From Bacteroidota bacterium (GTDB taxonomy: Bacteria; Bacteroidota; Bacteroidia; Chitinophagales; Saprospiraceae), in the NCBI GenBank assembly GCA_963169455.1, contig CAUJDW010000158.1, positions 1 to 64,000 of the forward strand: DNA of 64,000 bases. The letters run 5' to 3'. The notes under the pieces were generated by a model, which saw nothing but the letters and a program-made list of their open reading frames with translations, was not told the origin of the DNA and did no database searches. Positions within the stretch are counted from its first letter, which is position 1. Each line of letters starts with the position of its first letter. A program made the position numbers and the translations under genes. This document shows, in pieces, positions 54,371 to 62,700 of the stretch.

Positions 54371-55225
54371 CTAATAAATAACTTCCGCCCATTTCTTCCC
54401 GGCGACCAGTTCCGCTTTCCGGGTTTCCCATTTCTCCTTCGACCCCAGGATGTTGGAGAAGGCCTTGTCCAGCATATCGCGGATCTTTTCATAACCCGCC
54501 ACGTAGATATGGGTATTGGCCTGCGACAGCATCTCGACGATCTCTGCGGCCCTGGCCTCTATGGCCTTGTCCAGGGCGATGGGGTCCGACCAGTGGGGGC
54601 GGGGGCTCAGGGCATGGAAAGCCTCGAAGGTTTCCTCGTCGTAGTAATTGGTCAGGTCGCCGTCCTTGTCGTTCAGGTAGAGCAGTTCCAGGCCGCTGCG
54701 GGCTCCGTAAAACAGCCTGATCCTGCCTTTCCAGTCTTTCACGTTCCTGTAGATATTTTTTACAAATGCCCGGAAGGGAGCGATGCCCGTGCCCATGCCG
54801 ATCAGGATGAGGTTCGAGTTTTTATCTTCAGGGACTACGAAGGGCAGTTCGAACGGCCCGGTGATGGTGACCTCGTCGCCGGGCTTCCGGTCGCAGAGGT
54901 AATTGGAAGCGACACCCTGATAGAGCTCCCCGCTGAAATCGTCCACATACGAGCAGCGTTTCACCAGCATGGTGATGAGCTGTTTGCCGTTCTCTTTGGC
55001 GGGCAGGTCGGCCACGCTGTAGAGGCGGTGGTGGGATGTTTTGCCGAACTCACCCGAAGTTCTGACCAGCACGCCGAAGCTCTGGTCAACCTGGCATTCG
55101 AAACCAGGCTCCACCTCCAGCTGGATTTCCCGGACTTCTTCGGTGTCCCGGGGCGTCAGGCGTTCCGTCTTCTTGACGGTTGCTTTATATTTTTTCTCCG
55201 TATTAAAGTCTGCTAAATGTGCCAT
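54371..55225 (-). CDS. Ferredoxin-NADP reductase, plant-type
   Basis: The 284-residue flavoprotein shows the FAD motif HRLYSVAD, NADP-binding GMGTGIAPFR and a C-terminal region ending in EVIY, matching plant-type FNR. It should transfer electrons between reduced ferredoxin and NADP. Its presence inside the rnf operon, beside PFOR, suggests a ferredoxin hub with two exits: NAD through Rnf and NADP through FNR. No signal peptide is present. Confidence 0.93.
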   Translation of the reverse strand: MAHLADFNTEKKYKATVKKTERLTPRDTEEVREIQLEVEPGFECQVDQSFGVLVRTSGEFGKTSHHRLYSVADLPAKENGKQLITMLVKRCSYVDDFSGELYQGVASNYLCDRKPGDEVTITGPFELPFVVPEDKNSNLILIGMGTGIAPFRAFVKNIYRNVKDWKGRIRLFYGARSGLELLYLNDKDGDLTNYYDEETFEAFHALSPRPHWSDPIALDKAIEARAAEIVEMLSQANTHIYVAGYEKIRDMLDKAFSNILGSKEKWETRKAELVAGKKWAEVIY

Positions 55226-55253
55226 AACTTCTATGCTTGATTTTTAGTGTATT

Positions 55254-55451
55254 TCATTTCGCCGTCGATTGGCTGCGCTTGTTTTCGCAGGCGGTGGTGC
55301 AGCCGCAGTTCCCGCAGCCCCCTCTGCCCGCCAATACATCCTCGTCAGAGATGTAATCGGCAAATGACCTTTTCCACCTGGATTGTACGATCACCCAGAT
55401 AGCCATCAGGAGAATCATGCCGCCAACTCCAATCATCAAAGATCCGATCAT
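55254..55451 (-). CDS. NqrM-like single-TM Cys-rich protein in the rnf operon
   Basis: The 65-residue protein has one N-terminal transmembrane helix (about 3-24) followed by a short soluble tail with a Cys cluster (GCGNCGCTTACENK). The layout resembles NqrM, the small protein required to install the Fe centre of NqrD/NqrE in Na+-NQR. RnfA and RnfE are the NqrE/NqrD homologues and are encoded immediately upstream. Sequence identity to NqrM is not obvious; a maturation role is inferred from architecture and position. Confidence 0.7.
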   Translation of the reverse strand: MIGSLMIGVGGMILLMAIWVIVQSRWKRSFADYISDEDVLAGRGGCGNCGCTTACENKRSQSTAK

Positions 55452-55472
55452 GCCTTTCTAATTTTGTTGTGG

Positions 55473-56054
55473 TTAACTGCCCAGGCCGGCAAAGCCCATG
55501 AATGACAGGGACAGGATGCCCGCGATCAGCAGGGTCAGCGCGGCGCCTTTCACCACGCTGGGAACATCCGCAAAATCGAGTTGCTCGCGCAGGCCGGCCA
55601 TGAGCACCAGGGCAAAGGTAAAACCGGCGCCGGCGCCCAGGGCGTAAACGAAGCTTTCGACAAACCCGTAGCCCTTGTTCGTCTGGAACAGCGCCAGGCC
55701 AAGAATGGCGCAGTTGGTGGTGATCAGGGGCAGAAATATGCCCAGCGCCCGAAACAGCGCGGGGCTCATTTTCTTGATGAACATTTCCACCAGTTGAACC
55801 GTGGAAGCGATGACCACGATGTAGCTGATCAACTGCAGGAAGGGCGCATTGATGGCTATCAGCAGGCTGTGTATGCCGTAGGCGCACATCGAGCTGATGA
55901 GCATCACGAATGTCACGGCGCCCCCCATTTTGGTGGCTGTCCCCATTTTGCCGGAAACGCCCAGAAAGGGACAGATGCCCAGAAAATAGGCCAACACGAA
56001 ATTGTTGATCAGGCTCGCATTGATAAAAATGTACCAGAGTGATTCCGATTTCAT
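55473..56054 (-). CDS. rnfA: Rnf complex subunit RnfA
   Basis: The 193-residue inner-membrane protein has six transmembrane helices and the conserved Cys motifs GICPFLGVSGK and TTNCAILG that hold the membrane [2Fe-2S] centre together with RnfE. Its ATG overlaps the rnfE stop by 4 bp. It is a NqrE homologue. Length is typical (about 193). Confidence 0.96.
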   Translation of the reverse strand: MKSESLWYIFINASLINNFVLAYFLGICPFLGVSGKMGTATKMGGAVTFVMLISSMCAYGIHSLLIAINAPFLQLISYIVVIASTVQLVEMFIKKMSPALFRALGIFLPLITTNCAILGLALFQTNKGYGFVESFVYALGAGAGFTFALVLMAGLREQLDFADVPSVVKGAALTLLIAGILSLSFMGFAGLGS

Positions 56055-56707
56055 GCTTTTGCCCTTTTTTCCTTTAACGCATTAAAAAAGAGTAACCAGG
56101 CCGCCAGGGTGAAAAACCCGCCTGCGGGAAGTATCATGATGATCCATTCCTGAAAACTGTCGGGGAAAAGTGCGAAACCGAAAATGCTTCCGTTTCCCAG
56201 CAATTCTCTGACGCCACCCAGGCAGAACAGGGCGAAGGTAAAGCCCAGCCCCATGCCCAGCCCATCCAGGAAAGACCTTCCCATGTTGTTTTTGGAGGCA
56301 AATGCCTCTGCCCGGCCGAGGATCACACAGTTCACCACGATGAGCGAAATAAAGGCGCCCAGGCTCTTGTGCAGGTCAATGCTGATGGCCTGGATCAGGT
56401 AGTCCGTCACCGTAACGAAAGAGGCGATGATCAATATGTAGGAAGCGATGCGCACCTGTTTGGGGATAAAGTTCCGCAGGGAGGAAACCAGCATGTTGGA
56501 CATCAGCAACACGAAGGTGGTCGCCAGGCCCATGGCCATGGCGTTCATGGCGGTATTGGAGACGGCCAGCGTCGGGCACATGCCCAGCACCTGGACAAAA
56601 ACGGGGTTCTCCCGCCACAGGCCCTTGATGAACTCGTCCGTAGAAGGGCTGTTCCTCAAGGTCGCCATGAAACCCGTCTCCGCCTTATCCTTAGTCAGAT
56701 TACCCAT
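56051..56707 (-). CDS. rnfE: Rnf complex subunit RnfE
   Basis: The 218-residue membrane protein has six transmembrane helices and Cys motifs QVLGMCPTLAV and VVNCVILGRAEAF, matching RnfE/NqrD. It pairs with RnfA in the membrane. It is 12 bp downstream of rnfG and overlaps rnfA. Confidence 0.96.
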   Translation of the reverse strand: MGNLTKDKAETGFMATLRNSPSTDEFIKGLWRENPVFVQVLGMCPTLAVSNTAMNAMAMGLATTFVLLMSNMLVSSLRNFIPKQVRIASYILIIASFVTVTDYLIQAISIDLHKSLGAFISLIVVNCVILGRAEAFASKNNMGRSFLDGLGMGLGFTFALFCLGGVRELLGNGSIFGFALFPDSFQEWIIMILPAGGFFTLAAWLLFFNALKEKRAKA

Positions 56708-56719
56708 TTTCCGTTTTTT

Positions 56720-57412
56720 TCACTTGTCATTTTTTTGCACGAAAACCTGCTGGTTCTTGTAGATCAGCGGAACCCAATGCTCGGTGCTGGCAGCAATGAT
56801 ATTCCCGATCGCCCTGGATGAAATGGTGGCGCCGGTGATGCCGTCAACCTCCCAGGGGTTTTCCTTGGCCCCGTTTTTTACCGTGACGGCTTTGTTCCGC
56901 ACTGCGCTGCCGTCCTCGCTCAGCGAGACGTCAAATGCGGCGAAGTTGGCCAGGAAATCGGGGTCTTTCTCGATTTTGTCGCCCAGCCCGGGCGTCTCTT
57001 TGCTCTCCAGGACGAAAAAGCCGACGATCGCTTGTTTTTCGGGGTCGTAGCCGTAAAGGATGCGCAGTATATCGGCAAAGCCCATGCCGCTGGCTTCCAC
57101 CGCTACGCCCAGCAGTTTGCCGTTTTCATCATAACCGGCGTAAATAAGCTCCGCGCCTTTTTCTTCCCCGCTGGCTGGGGCGAAGTTGCCATCCGGGCCG
57201 AGTTTGTAAGTTTGTTTGGCCACCATGCCGGGGATTACCTTGAAGATGGCTTTCTCCAAAGCTTCCGCTTTGTTTTTCTCTATGGCTGGCCCTGTTCCCT
57301 CAAACGCCAGTACGATCATCAGGGCGCAGAAAATCCCGATCCCCACCATGGCCCGAAGCATTTTCATGCTGTCGGCGGCTTCTATTGTTTGTGCCGGATT
57401 TTTTTCGTTCAT
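56720..57412 (-). CDS. rnfG: Rnf complex subunit RnfG (covalent FMN)
   Basis: The 230-residue protein has one N-terminal transmembrane helix (about 22-43) and a periplasmic FMN-binding domain. The covalent FMN site is Thr in DGITGATISSRAI (S/T-GAT motif) near residue 190. It overlaps rnfD by 4 bp. Confidence 0.95.
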   Translation of the reverse strand: MNEKNPAQTIEAADSMKMLRAMVGIGIFCALMIVLAFEGTGPAIEKNKAEALEKAIFKVIPGMVAKQTYKLGPDGNFAPASGEEKGAELIYAGYDENGKLLGVAVEASGMGFADILRILYGYDPEKQAIVGFFVLESKETPGLGDKIEKDPDFLANFAAFDVSLSEDGSAVRNKAVTVKNGAKENPWEVDGITGATISSRAIGNIIAASTEHWVPLIYKNQQVFVQKNDK

Positions 57413-58425
57413 GATCGTTTGCTTTTTGACGTTCCGTAAACCCTTGGCCTGATCATGTTGTCAATATGCGGCGAAATGGCGTTGGCCAGCAGGATCGCGT
57501 ACATCACCCCTTCGGGCAGGCCGCCCCAGATGCGGATCACGACGACGAGCAGCCCAATGATAAAGCCGTATATCACGACCCCCAGCGATGTGATCGGGGA
57601 GGCCACCATATCGGTTGCCATAAAGACGGCGCCGAGCATCAGCCCTCCCGAAAAGAGCATAAAAACCGGGCTCGGGTACTCCTGTTTGTCAATCAGGTAC
57701 AGGATGCCGCTCAACACATATACCGTAGCGAAGATGGCGATCGGAATGCGCCAGTTCATCATTTTCCTGGCCGCCAGATAGAGCCCGCCCAGCAGGATCA
57801 GCACGGCGCAGGTCTCACCCGTGGAGCCGCTAATCAGCCCAAGCGCCAGCTCGGAAGTGCCGGTGGTTACCTGGTCGAACTTGAAGGCGGCCAGCGGGGT
57901 GGCGCCGGTGCTGGCGTCAACCGCGGGCTCCAAAAAGGGGAGGGTGAAGGTGGAAACGGAAACCGTGGAAAAGCGGTTGGGCAGAAAGGCCGGATACCAG
58001 GTGGTTATGGCGACGGGAAATGCGGCCTGCAATACGGCCCGGCCTACCAGGGCGGGGTTGAATACATTGTAGCCCAGCCCGCCGAATATGAACTTGCCGA
58101 GGGCGATCGCAATGACGCCTCCGAAAAAGGCCATCCACAGGGGGAAGTTAGGCGGCAGGGTGAGCCCCAGCAACAAGCCGGTTATGGCCGCCGACCAATC
58201 GGATATGGTGCTTTTTTTTTTCGAAAACCTGCACAGGAAGTGCTCCGTGGCCACACTGGAGGCCAGGGTGGTAAGCAGCACCAGCAGGGCGCTCATGCCG
58301 AACGAATACACTGCGAAAAGCGCGACGGGCAACAGGGCCCACACGACGTTCTGCATGATCGCATCGGTGCTCAGGCCTTTTACGATATGAGGCGATGTGC
58401 TGATATTCAGCGTTTTGTTCAGCAT
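57409..58425 (-). CDS. rnfD: Rnf complex subunit RnfD (covalent FMN, membrane)
   Basis: The 338-residue inner-membrane protein has about ten transmembrane helices and the FMN attachment motif DASTGATPLAAF (Thr), as in RnfD/NqrB. It carries electrons across the membrane as part of ion translocation. It begins 1 bp after the rnfC stop. Confidence 0.95.
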   Translation of the reverse strand: MLNKTLNISTSPHIVKGLSTDAIMQNVVWALLPVALFAVYSFGMSALLVLLTTLASSVATEHFLCRFSKKKSTISDWSAAITGLLLGLTLPPNFPLWMAFFGGVIAIALGKFIFGGLGYNVFNPALVGRAVLQAAFPVAITTWYPAFLPNRFSTVSVSTFTLPFLEPAVDASTGATPLAAFKFDQVTTGTSELALGLISGSTGETCAVLILLGGLYLAARKMMNWRIPIAIFATVYVLSGILYLIDKQEYPSPVFMLFSGGLMLGAVFMATDMVASPITSLGVVIYGFIIGLLVVVIRIWGGLPEGVMYAILLANAISPHIDNMIRPRVYGTSKSKRS

Positions 58426-58426
58426 G

Positions 58427-59776
58427 TTATGCGTTCGGTTTTGCGGCGGTGCGTTTCCTCACCATCGATTTCGACATCCTGAAATACTGCACCAGCGGAA
58501 TGTGGGAAGGGCATACATAGGAGCACGACCCGCATTCGAAGCAGTCCATCAGGTTGTATGCTTCGGCCATCTGTTCGTAGGCTTCGAATTTTGCCAGGAT
58601 GCCCAGTTTGGATGGGTTCAGCGAAATAGGGCATGCATCGACACAGGCCCCGCATTTGATGCAGGGATAGATCTCCTGCGGGCGTTTCACGTCCTTTTCC
58701 GTAAAGGCGACGATGCCCGATGCGCCCTTGACGATGGAAATATCCAGGTTGGAAACCGCCACGCCCATCATGGGCCCGCCCATGTACACTTCGCTGATGT
58801 TTCCATCGACGCCTACCTGTTCCAGAACATAGCGGAGCGGGGTCCCGATGGGGATCAGGTAATTGCCTTTCTTCTTTACGCCCGGCCCGGTAATTGTGAT
58901 CACGCGCTCCTGAATGCCGCGCCCATGCGGCAGCAGGCGCCCGATCTCTGCAGTGGTGGCCACATTGACGACCACCGCCCCCACCTCGATCGGCAGCCCT
59001 CCGGAAGGAACCTCACGGCCGAGGATGGCCGTGATCAGCATTTTTTCTGCTCCCTGCGGGTATTTTACCGGCACGACCTGCACCTCAACCGGAATATCCG
59101 GAGGGATCATTCCGGCCAGGTGATCGGCGGCATCCTGCTTGTTGGCCTCAATGCCGATAACCGCCCTTTCCGCCCCGGTGGCCCTGAGCAGGTAGCGGAT
59201 GCCCATGAAGATATCCGCACCCTGTTCCAGCATCACCCGGTGGTCGGTGGTCAGGTAGGGCTCGCATTCGACGCCGTTGATGATCAGCACTTCGCAGTTT
59301 TTCCCTTCCGGGATCTTCAGTTTCACGTGCGTGGGGAAAGCCGCTCCGCCAAGCCCGACGATGCCGGCGTCCTGAATGCCCTGCAGGATCTCTTCCCTGC
59401 TGGCCGTTTCAACATCGACGGGCGCGCCCTCCAGCACTTCCTGGCTGGAAAAGGGGGCGGTCTCCAGGTAAATGCCCGGTGACATTTTACCCGAAATAGT
59501 AGGGACATTGGCGATTTTCCGGACGGTTCCGGAAACGGGCGCGTGCAGGGGAACCGAAACGTAGCCGCCGGCTTTGGCCAGCAGCTGGCCCCTGATCACT
59601 TCCTGCCCTTCCCGCACCGCGATCACCGACGGAGCGCCGATGTGCTGCACCATGGGCAGGATAATGAGCGGCGCGAAGGGGAACTGCCGGATGGGCAGCC
59701 CATTCGTATCGCTCTTGTGCTCCGGTGGATGCACCCCATGCCGGAAAGTGTTTTTATGGAAATTCAGCAGCCCCAT
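58427..59776 (-). CDS. rnfC: Rnf complex subunit RnfC (NADH/FMN/Fe-S)
   Basis: The 449-residue peripheral protein has the NuoF-like nucleotide/FMN domain (GLGGAAFPTHVKLK, IINGVECEPYLTTDH) and two C-terminal 4Fe-4S motifs (CIKCGACVDACP and CFECGSCSYVCP). It oxidises or reduces NAD(H) at the cytoplasmic end of Rnf. It overlaps the end of the PFOR gene by one base (TGATG), so the genes are translationally coupled. Confidence 0.95.
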   Translation of the reverse strand: MGLLNFHKNTFRHGVHPPEHKSDTNGLPIRQFPFAPLIILPMVQHIGAPSVIAVREGQEVIRGQLLAKAGGYVSVPLHAPVSGTVRKIANVPTISGKMSPGIYLETAPFSSQEVLEGAPVDVETASREEILQGIQDAGIVGLGGAAFPTHVKLKIPEGKNCEVLIINGVECEPYLTTDHRVMLEQGADIFMGIRYLLRATGAERAVIGIEANKQDAADHLAGMIPPDIPVEVQVVPVKYPQGAEKMLITAILGREVPSGGLPIEVGAVVVNVATTAEIGRLLPHGRGIQERVITITGPGVKKKGNYLIPIGTPLRYVLEQVGVDGNISEVYMGGPMMGVAVSNLDISIVKGASGIVAFTEKDVKRPQEIYPCIKCGACVDACPISLNPSKLGILAKFEAYEQMAEAYNLMDCFECGSCSYVCPSHIPLVQYFRMSKSMVRKRTAAKPNA

Positions 59777-62700
59777 CAGTTGTACTTTTCACCTCTTTTG
59801 ACCCACTTGTCCATGTCCTTCTCCGTACGGTTTGCCGGCAGGCCCGGGTGAATCACCCTGGCCGTGCACTTCTCGGCAGCCTTCACCAGGTCCTGATAAG
59901 GGCCGCCATTGGGATCCTTTATGTATGCCTTCTTATTGCTGTTGTAGGCAAAGATATTGGCATTGATCTTCATACACTCATCGCAGGCGGTGCACTGGTC
60001 GCTCTCCAGCCAGGGCGCCATGTAATCGCCTCCGTTCGCCTGGGCTTTGTCCGGGCTGCTCTCCGGGGCAGTGGGCGCGCCGGCGGCTTCCGTTGCGAGG
60101 CTGACGATGCCGGAGCCATCGCCGCCGGCCAGCTTCATCAGGCCCTGGGCGATCTTGCCGACCACCTCTGCGCGGATCTTGCTCTCTACGTCAACCACTT
60201 CCACTTTCTCCTTGCCGAGGCCCGCCAGGGCGCGCAGCATGATCCAGAAGTCGCGCCTTTCTTCACAGGACTCGACGATCTTCTTGGCGACGAGCACCCG
60301 GCTCAGGTGCTGCTTCCGGTCGACGGCCCAGATGAAGGGGAATTTGCCTTCGCGTTCATCGGCGCCCATTTCGAGGAATTCGGACAAGAGCACCATGTTG
60401 TCGTTCCAGGCGTCGCGCGGCACTTTGCGGAAATGTTTCCGGAAGCGGGCTTCCGTGAGCGCGAAGTCCGCAAAGGTCATGGCCACTTCCATGGATTTTT
60501 CACGGCCGTTTTCCAGGTATTTCAGCTGGTAGGTAGGCCAGATGCTGTCTATGGCCGGGTTGCCGGACAGGTCAAAAGCATCCTCGGCTTTTACGCCCTT
60601 CTCGGGATTGTATTTGAAAATGGGGTAAGCGCGGGATTCCATGGCCAGTTTTGCCTGGTTCGCCCCCATATCGTCGCCGACGCCGTGTTCCGGCTGGCAG
60701 GTCGTATAGAGGTTGAACAAAGCGGGGCGCCGGGCCATCAGGCCGTCGATGAAGCCTTCGATCATCTGGCTGGTATTGGCCATGGTTGCCTGGAGCACAT
60801 AAGTATTCCGGTGCGCCATGGCAATCAGGCCGATCTCCTTCCTGGGTTCGGGTTTGCCCTGCCATACCTTGCCGTACTGGGCCATGTCCGAAATCTGGCC
60901 GATGAAGCCGGAGGTACAGGCCTGGCCGCCCGTGTTGGAGTAAACCTGGGTGTCTACGACGATGACCTTGATGGGTTTGCCGGAAGCCATCATGCGCGAC
61001 AGGTTCTGGAAGCCGATGTCGTACATGGCGCCGTCGCCGCCCAGGGCTACCACCGGCGGGCTCAGCAGCCATTCTTCATCCGTAAACTGTTGCCAGGTGA
61101 AATAGGTGAAGAAGTCGTCGTGCACGCTGGGGTCGTACTTGCCGCTCAGTTCCAGCTCGGCTTTCCGGATGGCTTTGAACCCATCCGCCATTTTGGCCAT
61201 GTGGCCTTCGAAGATGCCCATCGCCATGGAGGTGGAATCCTGGAACAGGTGGTTGGCCCAGGGGAAGGGATAGGGGTTGAAGGGGTAGGTGCTGCCCCAT
61301 ACGGAGGTGCAGCCCGTTGCGTTGGTCATCCCCATGGAGGCCCGCCCGTTGCCGGTGGCGCCGTCCGTGTATTTCCATCTCAGGTGCTTGAGTTTTGCCA
61401 GCAGTTGCGTCACATTTTTCAGCCAGTCCTGGTCGATGGGTTCGCTGCCCTGTGCGGATTCAAGCCTTTTGGCGATGCCGGACATGGTCAGGTCGCTGTC
61501 GTGCATCTCCGCGACGATCTTCGACATCATGTCTGCGTCGCCGACGTTGACGGTCTTGATGAGGCGGAACTGGATGTGTTTTTCCAGCCTGTCGATGAGT
61601 TCATCCAGATAGGCGACGTGCTTTTTGATGCGGGGCTGCATCAGCGATTCCACGGTAGCCACGAACAAGTGGATGACCGTTTTTTCGGAACAACCCAGGC
61701 AGGCGCCGTCGCCGCTGGCGAAGCGCAGGTAAGCATCCTTGTTCAGGAGGATGGTTTCGAGCGGCCCGATTTTCTCTTCCAGGTCATCGACGCGGTTGTA
61801 CCTGGCGGGCGTATTGGGCAGGTCCAGCCAGAATTCCCATTCATCCCTCAGCCTGGCCACCGAATCCTCGGTTTGCGTGATCGGCTTCAGGGCGTTGTCG
61901 TCGCATACTGCAACGCATTCCATACAGCCTTTGCAGGTCGTGGGGTTGATGGTGATGCTGAACAGGCCGCCGCTGTTGGGCTGGCTCTTTTCGAAAAGGT
62001 CGAAGTAGGGGCGGGTGAGGGCGAATTTGAATTCGCCCAGTTCTTCCCGGAACCACTCCATTTCCTGCGCCAGTCCGTTATCGCTTTCGCTGATAGCCTG
62101 GTCAATGGCGTCGTTGATCAGTTGGTTGACCGTAGCTCCGTTTCCGGACTCCTTGAAGAGCACGCGGATTTTGGATTCCATCTGGCGCACGGCTTTGGGC
62201 AGGTATTCCGCCTTGCCGTGGTTTTTCTTCACCCGTTTCACCACGGTTTCCAGGACGTCAGACAATTCGCTGACCAGGCCCGGTATGGCTGTATCGGGGC
62301 AGACGGTGTAACACTTGCCGCAGGCCGTGCAGTTGTTGGGTATCCATTCCGGGTGTTCGAAGCGGATGCCGGTCATGTCGCGGAAGAGGGAAGAAACGGC
62401 GGGCATGACGCTCAGGCCGATGAAGGGGTCCGTCAGGTTGTCATTGCCCATGCCGCGCAGGTAGAAGTTGCCCGTCTGATCCCAGAACCTGTGGATATCG
62501 CTCAGGTTGGACTGGCTTTTCGGGATGCCTTTCATCATGGTGGGAACAGGCAGGAGGGGTTCGCCGTTTGATTTTTCGGCATGCCCGGCGCCGAACACCT
62601 TGTTGGTGATTTCGTGCACTTCGTCAAAGCCGCGGCGCACTACCCGCATGTTGTCATCCACCACGCGCTGCCCTTTCCCGCCGAACTTGTGCTGCAACTG

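Noticed and set aside
59725-62571. 948-residue plus-strand ORF antisense to the PFOR gene
   Set aside because: It lies opposite a clear PFOR with family motifs; its translation is low-complexity (G, H, V, A, F rich) as expected from the reverse strand of a GC-rich gene.
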